Source: Rotaria sordida
Taxonomy: Eukaryota > Rotifera > Eurotatoria > Philodinida > Philodinidae
DNA: 64,000 nucleotides
Assembly: GCA_905250125.1 (NCBI GenBank)
Contig: CAJNOL010000075.1
Coordinates: 5,410-69,409 of the forward strand
Reading direction: 5' to 3'
Part shown: one piece after another, positions 49,082-60,321 of the stretch
How the letters are laid out: each line of letters opens with the position of its first letter
Numbering within the stretch: the first letter of the stretch is position 1
Notes under the pieces: generated by a model
Seen by the model: the letters and a program-made list of their open reading frames with translations, nothing else
Database searches by the model: none
What the model was told of the DNA's origin: nothing
Made by a program: the position numbers and the translations under genes

Positions 49082-51577
49082 CACGTTGTCGAATATTTTC
49101 TTTTTTACAACCTACTTACTGGAACAAAAAAAAATATATATATATAAACCTACTAATTTGTTTTTTTTTAATTAGTCAGACAAGAATCCTATGTTGTAGA
49201 GTTCGTTTTTGACGAATGAGCCAAGCGAATTATCTCGTTTTTTTTCTGTTATATGTGTTTGTCTGTGTATGTGTGATAAATCAGCAACAAGTTAATATAA
49301 CATTTAATAAATCAATCGTATCAAATTTTGTAATCCAATTCATAGAAAATTTTGTTTATTTTTGATTTTATTTCATACGACTTAAGATATTCAAATTACT
49401 AAGAAATTCAATAAAAGTTAGAATATACATAAGATAATAAATCAATAGTTCATGCTTTTCGTACACGACAGTATACATTGGACTTAATCAATGTGTTCGA
49501 ACATCTGTGAAAAGAAATTTTGTTAATATAATAGAGATTAAATACATTCCATCTAATGAAATGAAAATAATGTTAAGCAAAGACAAGAAACTCGAGACAA
49601 CTCATTTTGGATTTGCTTGGACTAGACTTAAAATTTTTCTAGATAACTCATGATTGCTTGACATAAAAAAAAACCACGTCAAGTTATAGATAATTTTGCA
49701 GATTTTATGCACTTGAAACTTACATAATATAGTATTTATTCGAGCTAATATAAGAAAATTTTATATATTTTTCTTTCATTAAACTATACTCAATTACACA
49801 TGCTAATAAAAGATGGCAGTGGACATGCTACTAAAACCGATCCTACTTAAAACTCATAAAGAAAAAACCATTAATTAATTATGTATATAGTTAGAAAGAT
49901 AATTAGTTTCACTGATTCAATCGCACATATGACAAAGGATATATGGTATAAGAGGTATTAGTCGTACGAAATCAACCAAAGAAACTATTTTTATATATTA
50001 ATCAATACAGCAAAAAATACTTAAAAATTAATCATAGATATTTATTAAATCTATACATGAGTGTTATCAAACAGCTGGTTTGTATATCCTTTTCTCTATT
50101 TATCAAAATGAATTTGGTACCATTTATTGTGCGTAGATAGCTCTAAGTGTGTTCTAGATAACTGCATAAATACCAAGACTTGAAATGTTTGGCTACTATT
50201 TCACATAATTTTTCTATGACACATAGTTATAATATCAATGAGTGCATATAATAAGTATATGAGATATCTTGATATTATATATCCCATGTAACCAATTTTC
50301 TAATCGAAACGATTGTGTAGGTGTTTTTGATGAGAATTGTTCGAACACAAACACATTTGGAGATATTTTCTCCTTCCCAATGACAACAAAAAAAAAAATA
50401 ATTGCAGATCTGTTACGGTATTGATTCATTTCAATCTGATATTGGTTTAAATTGTTAAATAAAGTGCATTGAATGAAATTACTACGTAGAATTGGTAGAT
50501 GACAGTTGTATGTCTACGATTGTAATTGTATTTCATAGATCCACAGCAACTAATAAAATACATTTTAAAATGATCCATTATATAGGAAAGCAATAACATC
50601 ATAAATACAATAAGTTTAGCTGTGTTTTCTAAATAACTCATGCATTCAAACGCATTTAAATGATATTAATGAGGACTGATGAACTGTGTTTAAATACATA
50701 ACTGAAAGTCAAGAGTATCTAATCATATTCGACTTAAAATCATCTGAAGTTATAAATGTAACCAGTTGCGAAGATGCAAGTATTTGCTTCCAAACGTGTT
50801 TTATGGGTATCTGGGCTTATTTGGACGCATTTTGCATAATCTACAAAAAAATACATTGCCATAGAAGACAGGTAATTCGAAGTCGTTGATGCTCAACAGA
50901 TTAATGAACGAATATGGTCGAAACGAAAAAAGTCAAAATATGAGGAGCTTATGTTTTCTTCAAAATAATAGCTGAATTATTTCAGCAAGAACATTAGAGT
51001 CTTCCACATGATGACACACTCAAGTGACAATGCACCTGTGGAGTTGTCCGTTGGCGCCACTAGATAAGAAACTACATCTGATAGATAACTGCATCGAGAT
51101 AAAAGCATTCTGAGTGAAAAAAAATAACGGTCGAACAGGTGTATTAATTGAATATAAAGGGTACATTATAGTTTTTTTTCTTATCGTAAATGCCATCCGA
51201 TATGACTAATGTAACATAATGAAACTAGCAAATAAACAACTGATTTATCTTTTGTTCACAACATGACACGAAAACGCAATTATCGATTTTTTTTTCAAAG
51301 GAATATTTCCAAAAAACAAAACAAAGTGTCTGAATTAAAACTGAACGTATCAGATTTGGCCTGCAACAAGAACTACAGTATTATATGTACAATGGAGTAT
51401 GTATATCTATTCTCAGTCTCCAATTAGTGATGCTAGATAAGAAACTAGATCATTTGACTCATTCAGTAATAGAACACAATTTTCACTGTCTTTCTTTCGG
51501 CTTGGAATTTTCATAGAAAGTACGATTATATTTATTGTACTAGACTTTTTCGTCATTCTAATAATTTATTATCTAGC
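49082..51577. other. 3' flank of the RNA-binding gene and featureless AT-rich spacer
   Basis: The first 250 bp should be the 3' UTR, with AATAAA-type signals near 49308 and 49410. The rest has only short unsupported frames and no clear repeats, domains or RNA genes. Confidence 0.5.
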
Positions 51578-52405
51578 ATGACTAATACTGGTTAAATCTC
51601 TTTCGAATTTATCTGTCCTATAATGGGAACTTTAATGAAAGATCCAGTTATACTACTAGAAAATGTAAGTCAGAATGCATTAAATCTTATTTCACTAGAA
51701 GATGATATCAAACAAAAAAAATATCGTTCTCAAATTTCAAAGGCGATTTATTATCTTTCGTTTCGTCAATGATAGAAATCTTGAATCTATCCTCAGTTTT
51801 AGGAATGCTGCTACGACCCATTGGCATTAGAACAATGGCTTCAAAATAATGCCGCAATTCTATTGACAGATCAACCGCTAATCAATCTGAAATTTATACC
51901 GAATAAGAATCTTAGATGAAACATAGAGAGATTTCAACTTCAACAGAATCAATACAGGTCGACTCTGAACTTTGATTCATTCACTTGGTCTAATAAACTT
52001 GACATTAAATGGAGCGATTTCCCTACCCTTACAATCATTGTTTCTCTTCTCAGCCCATCGAATGTAGGTAAGACGACGTTGGTCGACAAGTTTTACAAGC
52101 ATCGACCTTCTTCTCAACGCATGTATAGGGTACCTACATGCTCAATAGTTACGCATGTCTTCTATTTGAATGGATTCTCCGAAGGCAAGTATGTCATTGT
52201 CGTTCGAATACTTGATTGTTCAGGTTCTGAAAAACACAACTTAGTTTTCAATGAGCACTTTCGAAATTGTTACGGTGCTATCTTAATGAGTGACCGATGA
52301 AGTTAGAATCGTTCGAAAAACTCGAACAAAATTGGTATAATGAACTTCACGCCAGATCAATCATTCCAAATGTGAGAACTGTGGTGGTATGCAATAAGGT
52401 GGGGG
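51578..52405 (+). pseudogene. Broken U-box / Rab-like GTPase fusion gene
   Basis: Exon 1 (51578-51664) codes the first half of a U-box (FICPIMGTLMKDPVILLEN). After a 138-bp intron, exon 2 (from 51803) codes the second half (CYDPLALEQWL and PLINLKFIPNKNLR). The same frame runs on through a TGA at 51917-51919 into a Ras/Rab-like domain: P-loop SPSNVGKTTL, G3-like ILDCSGSEKHN, then after a frameshift near 52292-52300, ESFEKLEQNWYNEL and the G4 start CNKV. A TAA at 51593-51595 also interrupts exon 1. The first P-loop glycine and the catalytic Gln (G-Q-E) positions are substituted. The gene ends abruptly at a G-rich tract. The reading as one fused gene rests on the shared frame across the TGA. Confidence 0.7.
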
Positions 52406-52495
52406 GGGGGGTGGGGGGGGGGGGGGGGTGGATGTGTGTGGGTTTGGGTGTGGATGTCTGTAGGCGTGGTGGGCGTGGGTGTGGGCGGTTTAGGC
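52399..52495 (+). repeat. G-rich telomere-like tract
   Basis: Long G runs separated by single T, followed by degenerate GTGTGGG/TTTGGG/GGGTGTGG units, all G-rich on the plus strand. It starts exactly where the GTPase reading breaks off (AATAAGGTG). It is consistent with degenerate TGTGGG telomere repeats and has high G-quadruplex potential. Confidence 0.7.
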
Positions 52496-54066
52496 TGTAG
52501 TTGTAGGTATTTCTTTCGTGCTCACCCACGCTCATACATACCCCCACATCCAAATTACCTACAAATCTATTAGAATACCTGAAACAAGTGTAAGAACAAT
52601 TAATCATTGAATTGAAATCATTTGACAATGAATACCATTTTCGTGGGTTCTTTTACAGTTTAATAATTCTTATCGAAAATCGATTATTTATTTAGATATA
52701 TTAAATTATATGATGAAGTCGATCCTATATTTCCACCGTTATCGTTTTTTTCATCGATCAATCACAATTATTCATCATTCATTTATTGGCATAATCCAAA
52801 TTCGTTCAATATATGTAATCATGAAACGATGATACAAACCAATTCTGTATCTTGGCAAAAACCTTGATTTCAGATTTGTTCTTATCGCCAATAAATTCTA
52901 TAGTATGTTATGAAGTTTGTGGCAACATCGAACAGCATCAAATTCAAGACGAAGTATTCATTTAGACTTTTTCGAGATTTGGTCCTGCTAATTGCACACT
53001 AAAATAAAATATGTTGCAAGCTCTCTCATGAAAATGTGTCGTATTATGAATTTGCCGTGTTCTGTCTGCTGACTATTCATTCACCGTTCTGTTTTGCACA
53101 GACACAGCTACATACCGACAACTCGATTGAGCACGCGATACTTGTGTATTTTCGTGTGTCTTTTTTTCTAGATTATTCCTCGATTAGTTGTTAGTCGAGA
53201 ATATCCTGATCTCGATCAATGATCGAGAGAGGACTACCCTGAATCGGTCTAATAGAGATCAGACTAACTAGAGACAGACAGATTTCAAGATCTGACCGAC
53301 TTGAATTTTTTGAGAACAGGAATAATTAAATCAAATTAAGTTGAAAAAAATTTCGTCATTTGCTTTTACAGAAAAAAAATAAAAAAATGTGCTGTACACT
53401 ACTAGATTCGAACCATGGTTTCAGAATGTATCGCAACGAGTACTTCGTGGGATACTTCAATGTATCGTACATTGTGTCGCAAAGTACGACACATATGACA
53501 AATTATATTTTAGTGTGTGGATTTTGTTTTTCTCAGAGATATCTGGCGACTGAAATTTTAGTTTCAACCCAGTCCAACCAAATGTTGAGCCTGTTAGATC
53601 AAAGTTTCTGCTACCAATGTGAAACTTTTAGCGCTAATAGAACTCGAAGAGCTGACACTGACTTTCTCAGCTGGCTTTTTTAATTTCCCATCAACATTAT
53701 ACCTCAAATAGTTGTTATATTGAACTTGGAATAATCGATAATATAAAGGGAATACCAAGAGAATATTACATAGAAATACTATAGTATAATATGCACTCGC
53801 CTATCTGAACTGATCATCCATAGAGAAGTTAAACATACAAAATAGTGCTCTGAATCAATTAAATAAGTTGTGAAAGAATATCTAAAGTCTGAAAGATCTT
53901 AACGATTCAAAATAGCAGTGAGAATTTGGATATCAAGCTTTGCCTAAGATGAACATACGTATGATTCTTAAGAGCATACCGGGTTAAAATCTACAAGTAT
54001 GTTTTAAGATTGATTACAGATATTGCTTTAAAAATAAATGATGAATAATTGGATTGTTATTCCACT
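52496..54066. other. Spacer with short inverted repeats
   Basis: No gene recognised. A frame at 52686-52867 stays open for about 60 codons after a possible TTTAG acceptor, reading DEVDPIFPPLSFFSSINHN, but has no known domain. Short hairpins occur at 53168-53240 (ctcgatta...agtcgag; gatctcgatc...gatcgag). Confidence 0.4.
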
Positions 54067-54857
54067 GTACCATCGAATGCTATGTTGTTTGTCGAACGGC
54101 ACTTTGGTCGACAGACTTTCCGTCGAAGTAACTTTGCCGAAAAATTTTTGTCGAAATTTTTTTGTAGAAAAACATTTCGTCGACAAGATATTTTGTCGAA
54201 ATTTTTTTTTTGTAGAAAAGCATTTCGTCGAAAGTGAATTATTTTCTTCTTATTTATCTCGCCGTCAGAAGACAAGTTCAAAAGTATTTCTTAATTAACT
54301 TTGTCTCTTTGGCGATGGTGGAAGAATTTCAGGGCACTATTGAATAGAATTACATACTGTTCGTCGAAAAGTACTTCAAGACAAGGTTTGTAGTCCCCGA
54401 GACAATTCCGGATCCTTCAATTCTTCTACAGAACTGTTCAGAGTTAAGAGGACAGTGAATTTTCTTTCACATTCACGTTTGTAGTGCCCTCGTCCTCACC
54501 CTTGCCTTCACCCTTGCCTTCACCCTCACATTTGGAGTGTCTTGCATGGCTGTTGCCCTCACAGTCGTGCTCACTCTCACTCACCCTTGCCATCACGTCA
54601 TGCTCACCCTCACATTTGGAGTACGCCTACATGGTCCTTACCCCCATCCTCACGCTCACCTCACCTTTATATTTGGAGTACTCTCCATAGCCAAGAAAAT
54701 ACTTTCGACGAAAAACAGATATCTATCTGAGTTTATTGATGAAGCGCTTTGTCGACGAAGTGTCGTGTCAACAAGAATTTTTTGACGAAATGCTTGTCGA
54801 CAAAGTGCCGTGTCGACGAAAAGTTTTCGACGAATAATATGATTACCGTACCATCGA
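54067..54857. mobile_element. Transposon-like element with TCGAC-rich inverted ends and 10-bp direct repeats
   Basis: The direct repeat GTACCATCGA flanks the element (54067-54076 and 54848-54857). Just inside, imperfect inverted ends share the core cggcactttg next to gtcgac. Both ends are built from repeats of tttcgtcgaca: about two 45-bp units on the left, several shorter ones on the right in opposite orientation. The middle (54484-54680) is a C/T-rich repeat of cacccttgcctt type. No transposase is coded. A 9-10 bp duplication would suit a MULE- or Foldback-like non-autonomous element. Confidence 0.55.
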
Positions 54858-55156
54858 TTTGTGTGTTAATAAGAAGCTCGATAACATGAAAAAGATTTTT
54901 AAAGAAAATGCAATCAACGGTGAAAAGATAAAAGCGATACTGGCTGGAAATTGCTGCCATTTAATATACGGATGGGATCGAACGAAGGCATCGAATATAC
55001 TTGAAATTAGAAAGGCGCTACAAACACAGAACATCGACATTATTCTCACGATGGGATTCATTGTTCTACACAATGAGATTCAATGAATGAACAAGTAACA
55101 CATCACAGGTGACTATAAGGTTTTGAGTACAGAATGAAATGTATGTGGACTTCTAG
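54858..55156. other. Short unexplained region with a small open frame
   Basis: An ATG at about 54888 opens 66 codons ending at 55086 (MKKIFKENAINGEKIKAI and on). There is no recognisable domain, signal or splice structure. It sits between two mobile-element-like features and is more likely a fragment than a gene. Confidence 0.3.
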
Positions 55157-55350
55157 AGTAAGACTTCCTCTGTCAAATGGCGTATGTATTATCAACTTCT
55201 ATTGCGTACCATTGACTTGTCGATAGATGGCGTCATCATCGCGCATTCTGTGGTGACCGCGGCGAAGGGGACGTTATCTATAGACAGATCAACGGTACAC
55301 AATAGAACTTTATAATACATGCATCATTGGATAGAGGAAGTCTTTCTTTA
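55157..55350. mobile_element. 194-bp fold-back MITE-like element
   Basis: The arms agtaagacttcctct and tctattgcgtaccattga return as reverse complements on the right half, which ends in aggaagtctttctt. The midpoint is near 55253. Arm identity is roughly 80 percent by eye. No coding capacity. Confidence 0.7.
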
Positions 55351-55664
55351 CAAGCCTACACCTATCCTGCTCTGTGGCCAAAAATGACTTTGAAATTTAT
55401 AGTCGTCTTTCCGGCAAATGGTGATATCGATATCGACAATGTTCCTTCACGTCTGAGTAACCATGTCTCTCAAATGATTTCATAAACATGAACCATCCAT
55501 GTGGAGATTAGTACGATCGAAAACGTTTATTATAAATGAAAAGACTTAGTTAAGTTCTTCAAAAAAGGATCTAAAGAAAAACGTTACAGAGAAATTTGTA
55601 CAGAAAAATAATGCGAACGCCTCTCTTTACATTGAATATTGTATTAAACCATACATCACAGTCC

Positions 55665-56213
55665 TTAATAGTTACTGTGATTCATGTTTTCATCAAGCCT
55701 TGATATCTCTGGTCCAAATTGAAACGTATATCGAACGTTCGTTTTAACCATTACACCCAATTTATAATACCATCGAATAGCGCGAGCAAATTTATCATAA
55801 GTCATTGCTCGATTTGATTGTCGAGATTTAACTTTTTCCCATAGAGTAGCAACCTCATTTGGTTTATGAATCTCAAACATTCCACTAGATCGATCTGTAT
55901 ATGATGCATAAGAAGCGTAATGCGTTTTATTGAGAAGAAGACGAAGAAATTCGAGGAGACGAGGGGATCTGTGACGATCCGAAATTGAATCAAAAACAAG
56001 CCATTCACTGGGTTCAAATGGTATATCAGTTTCACATGTCGATGACTGCTCACCAAGAGGATTGGTTGTGCACGAATCTGGCGTCCATTGCGACTCATCA
56101 TTATCGACAGATTCACCCTCGATAAGAACGTTCGGATATGTATCGACTAGACCTATCTTAAGGTAGTATTTAATTTCATCGATTTTGGCCGAATCCACAT
56201 CCGTTCTGCTCAT
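55665..56213 (-). CDS. Intronless ETS-domain transcription factor
   Basis: A single-exon 182-residue frame. Residues 84-166 fit the ETS winged-helix DNA-binding domain: PRLLEFLRLLL for helix 1, MFEIHKPNEVATLWEKVKS for the VARRWG region, and MTYDKFARAIRWYYKLGVM for the recognition helix. Arg144 and Arg147 stand at the two arginines that contact GGA in ETS proteins. Tyr and Trp replace some usual residues, so the copy is divergent. The N-terminal 80 residues are acidic with no known domain. Animal ETS genes normally have introns in this domain, so an intronless copy suggests retroposition or an unusual lineage. It lies among repeats, yet the frame has no breaks. Confidence 0.75.
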   Translation of the reverse strand: MSRTDVDSAKIDEIKYYLKIGLVDTYPNVLIEGESVDNDESQWTPDSCTTNPLGEQSSTCETDIPFEPSEWLVFDSISDRHRSPRLLEFLRLLLNKTHYASYASYTDRSSGMFEIHKPNEVATLWEKVKSRQSNRAMTYDKFARAIRWYYKLGVMVKTNVRYTFQFGPEISRLDENMNHSNY

Positions 56214-58840
56214 GATGGTCTAGTCGATAACAGCAAAAGAATAATCGATAGTGTCAAAAATGAAAAGTAAATACAAGAGATAGATGACAGTAGAAAACAG
56301 ATGAATATTATTGTGAAAATAACAGACAGAGACAATAAAACTGCTGAAATGTAGTATATATACAGTACAGCTTTTGTATCATGAGATTTCGATGAAGTCA
56401 GTAATTACCAACTTGCGCAATTTAAAAATTCGAACGCAAAAAATAGTCATGTTGGAAATTACCTTTTTTTCCGTTTCTCTTCACGTATGCACACAAGATG
56501 CAGCTCAAAATCAACAAAACATAATCATTCTGAGAAAGTTTACAATGTGCGAAAACATTTTTCGCTCGTTTCCAGCGCGATGAGTTGGATTTTGCCAAGA
56601 TTTATAAGGTCAAATTACTAATAAATTGTTGACAAGAAAAAAAACGCTGAGATACGATTGCATGTGCATTGTTTCAATAGGAAGAGTGTGGGTACAAATT
56701 TTTTTATAAAGTGAATCATGTATTCAGTGACTCATTTCAATGGATATTGACCTGTAGAATGTTGCCTGAAACTATTCGTTTTCATTGAATAAATATTCGC
56801 CATATGTAATCGCTAAGTTTCAACTGGAATGAATGAGTAATGGTTCTCATGAAAGATGGTAAAACAAAAGCGTGTTTTAAATATTATCGAATATGGATAT
56901 GTGAAGAACGTCGAATATTCAATAGGGAACTTCTAATGAAATAATTAAACTGAATGCCGAAGCATTCACGTAGCCCTATGTTTTTATAGCACTCTGAACC
57001 ATTCCAGAATAACTGGAGATCGAATGATCGAATCCACGCATCGACTAAATGCTGTAATAGACAGCAAGTTGAATGGCCAGCCATGTTTCAGTGTGCCTAC
57101 GGAGTCACGACAACAAAATATGGAAAGTAAGTGTAATTCAGCGAAAATTATACAGCACTGGGGTAAAGCAGTAGAAATCGTTGTTCTAACTAGAGAGATA
57201 CAACTAAAAAATAGATCGCGTGTTTCATCGCTGAGCAGCAGGCGAATGAATGTGAGCATGTGGTCACTGGTTATGATGCAAAATTTAAAATTCTGAATTT
57301 ATATATTCATATCTAATGAGTAACAATTGTAAGTGAAACTTTTGGAAAAATTAATAAAAAAAGGTACAGTTGTCATTAAATCGAGGATGACTCATTGATA
57401 TTTTCTCTTTTTGGAACATATCGAAACACCCTAGAAGTCATATCTCATCTAGAAAATTTCCGTACTGAATTCAACTAGGAAAAATTGCTGTTTTTTTTTC
57501 CTGAACTTCGGATTGTCTGGTTGAGCAACGGATATTTTTGTAGCATCCAACATTCGCAAGTCACGAAATACGGCCACATTCAACCGAAAAATTCGGGAAC
57601 ATGGTGAGAACATGGAAGCAGGGATCTAATGATCAGACTCAATGACCAGCTCCGCCTGTTTACGGTCGGTTACGATCGGAAGTAGTAAAATATTCTTAAT
57701 GGACTCAATCATGTGGGTTCTACCAGAGGCCATGCGAGGGTCCCAAGATTGGCGAGGTTTATACATGATTCCCGATGTTTTTAAGACTGCACGGTGGGAG
57801 AAAGGGTAAAATTTGGCAGAAACTGCCTTTGTGTCAGTTTTTTGTAATGGAGAGAGGAAGAAAGGAAGCAGGTGACCTCTCTCTAGTCGCCAAACGGCTT
57901 GCCACCACACCTACATTCTGCGCTTCTCTAATCCTGATCAGCTAGTGGCAGCATTGCTTGCTGACAGGCAGTCATTTTAATTGACTTTCTCCTAGAAAAG
58001 TAGCAGGTACTTCGTAAAGGCAAGTTTCTCTCAAAATCTACCAAAGCGGTGAAAAACTTTGGCAGAAGTGTCGAACGCTTTCAATTTTAGCCAACTAGAT
58101 TCTTCTTATCAGTATCCCTGGGTGTAGAAGAAAATGTCTTGTGGAGATACCCAGACAGTCAAAAACTTCCGAAACCATGTGTAGACACAGAGAAAATTGG
58201 GCGTTTTGGAGCAGAAAATCGCAGTTTTCAAAGGTCGCCGAAAAACAGTCAAAAAAGACGCCGTGAAAACGATCAATTTTTTAATATCCAACTTGTTTTA
58301 TCGCATTTTCATTGGCCTCAAAGCAGAAAAAAGATCCCGAATACACGCGTAAACTCCTAAAAAGTTGATTTTTTGAGAGTTTACACACGTATGAACAGGT
58401 ACAAATAATGGAAATACAATATATGTGCCCACACACGTTTATATTTTACACTTTTTTACCATTTTTACGACCGCTTTCTCAGAAACGTGTTTAAATGGCC
58501 AGAACATCAATTTTTTGAATGTTTACATGGGTTTTCTGGAATCCTTGTCTGCCTGGATAGTCTAAAATTCAGAAAATCCTGGTAATTTACTGGGTAGTAG
58601 TGAATAATTTTCAATTATTGGGGTGGGGGTGTGCACATCCCTCACTTGCGCGGCTTCTGCTAGTATATAGAGAAAAGTATATAAAAAAGAAAAAGAGTAG
58701 ATGACCATAAAACAAAAAACTACGTTCTAGAATAGCAGAAAATTTATACTCTGTGTATATAACGTTCAGTGTCTGTCTGTGTGGATGCTAAAAGTTAAAG
58801 CTTAAAGGTCCAGAATCAAAGATTATGGTGTTGTTGCGCG
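56214..58840. other. Spacer without recognised genes
   Basis: Only short frames without domains. The section 57620-57990 is more GC-rich than its surroundings and may be a decayed repeat. Around 58341-58391 there is a near-palindrome (cgcgtaaactc and gagtttacaca). Confidence 0.4.
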
Positions 58841-58844
58841 TAAG

Positions 58845-59015
58845 GTGCGGTGGAGTGAGTGGCTGGATGAGAGCTGGTGTAGAGTGTGAAGTAAAGGTGT
58901 TGGATGTAGGTGTGATGTGGGGATCAAGAAGGTATGGTGTGCGAGTGAGGGAGGTGTGATGTAGGGCGAGAGAATGTAGTGTTAGGATGAGCGGGCTGTG
59001 ATGTTGGGATGGCAT
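58845..59015 (+). repeat. G/T-skewed degenerate repeat
   Basis: About 170 bp almost without C on the plus strand, rich in GGTGTGATGT, GGATGTAGG and GTGTGAAG type words. The strand skew resembles the tracts near 52400 and (opposite strand) 59977. It could be decayed telomere-like DNA or a separate simple repeat. Confidence 0.5.
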
Positions 59016-59198
59016 GGTAAGTTCCTATTTCCAGGAAATTCAAATTTCGATATCCCATTACACAATACGTGACACTATCTACAGAACATTACTTCCACAT
59101 TGCGAATTAATGTTATTTGATGTATACCTCGAAATTAATCTTAACACACTCTATTAAAATTCTACAAGTTCCAATCGGACCTAAGCATCAGTTAAAAC

Positions 59199-59490
59199 AT
59201 TATTTTAACATGAAAAGTATATAGAGACATAGTCTACATCCTCGAACTTGGGTAGGATTGGGTTGGATCAGGAAATTCATTTTTATATGAGAAGTGTATA
59301 TGGATATAGTTTATATTTATTGGGTAGGGTTCGGTCAGGAAATTCATTTTTATATGAGAAGTGCACAGGGATACAGTCTGTATTTTTGGGACTGACTTAG
59401 GTTGGGTTGAATGAAGAAATTCATTCTAATATGGGAGCGTATAGAGATATAGTCTATATTTTTGGGGCTGGGTTGGATTCGGTGAGGAAA
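59199..59490. repeat. Minisatellite, about four copies of a 67-80-bp unit
   Basis: Repeated blocks share aggaaattcatttttatatg, a middle resembling agatatagtctatat, then a G/T-rich end like gggttggattcggtc. Copies differ in length and by point changes. Confidence 0.75.
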
Positions 59491-59976
59491 CCCATATCCT
59501 TATTGCTTACTATGTGAAAACTCGCCATTGGGTGACTTCTAATCTTAGAAATGATGCTTTGTGCTTTCGGGTAGCTTTTCACTATCTGCTTGACTTCTAA
59601 AATATATTTATAATAAAACCTTCCCTTTTCATCTTAATATGAATGAAGAAAATGATGGAATTCATGTACGGGTGTGCTTGAGAGGATCAGTATTGATGTG
59701 GCTATTGTTTTCGCTTGTTGGCGCTCGACTAACGACACTCAGCGGCATCCATACTCCTCTGAACTGAGGAAATGTGATAAAATGTTCTTTTAGAATTCCC
59801 TTGGAAAGTGAGTCAGATGGTGGCATAGAAGATATATAAGATATGAGTCATGGAGGCACATAGGAAAGAACTGATATAGAGCGTATGTGGGTTGTTGGAT
59901 GCGTTTGATGTTTCCGCGGTACCCACACCATGTGCAATGCCTTGTACGTGTGTTGTCATGTGTGTCNNNNNNNNNN

Positions 59977-60034
59977 ACCCACCCTCAGCACCCATCTACA
60001 TCCACCATCCACACTCCACACCCTTACCATACAG
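59977..60034 (-). repeat. C/A-rich tract next to an assembly gap
   Basis: Immediately right of the N gap: acccaccctcagcaccc followed by ccaccatccacactccacac. Read on the minus strand it is G/T-rich with GTGTGG words, like the other telomere-like tracts of this island. The gap may hide more of it. Confidence 0.45.
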
Positions 60035-60321
60035 ATCAATACAAGGTATTTTAAAACGATCATGACGTATTCAACGAGTATATTCGTTCTTTTTTTGAGA
60101 TTACACATGCAAAAAAGCCAAACAAAAAATACCACCAAAAACCATTAACATCGTTGTTTGTTTCATAAAAGACAAACTGTACGCTTTTATGTTGCTAAAA
60201 AATCACCAAACAGCATAATATTTTGAATTATATGAAACAGAAGTCAAAAAACAACTTTTATTTGAATAATATTCAATATCCCCATATAATAAAATACGTA
60301 TATAATCTTTTTTTTAGTTGT

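Noticed and set aside
53390..53470. A tRNA B-box-like GGTTCGAATC on the minus strand
   Set aside because: No A box at the right distance and no acceptor, D or anticodon stem could be folded around it.
57626..57910. Minus-strand frame of 94 codons in a GC-richer patch
   Set aside because: No recognisable family and no splice context. The higher GC may reflect an old repeat and not a gene.
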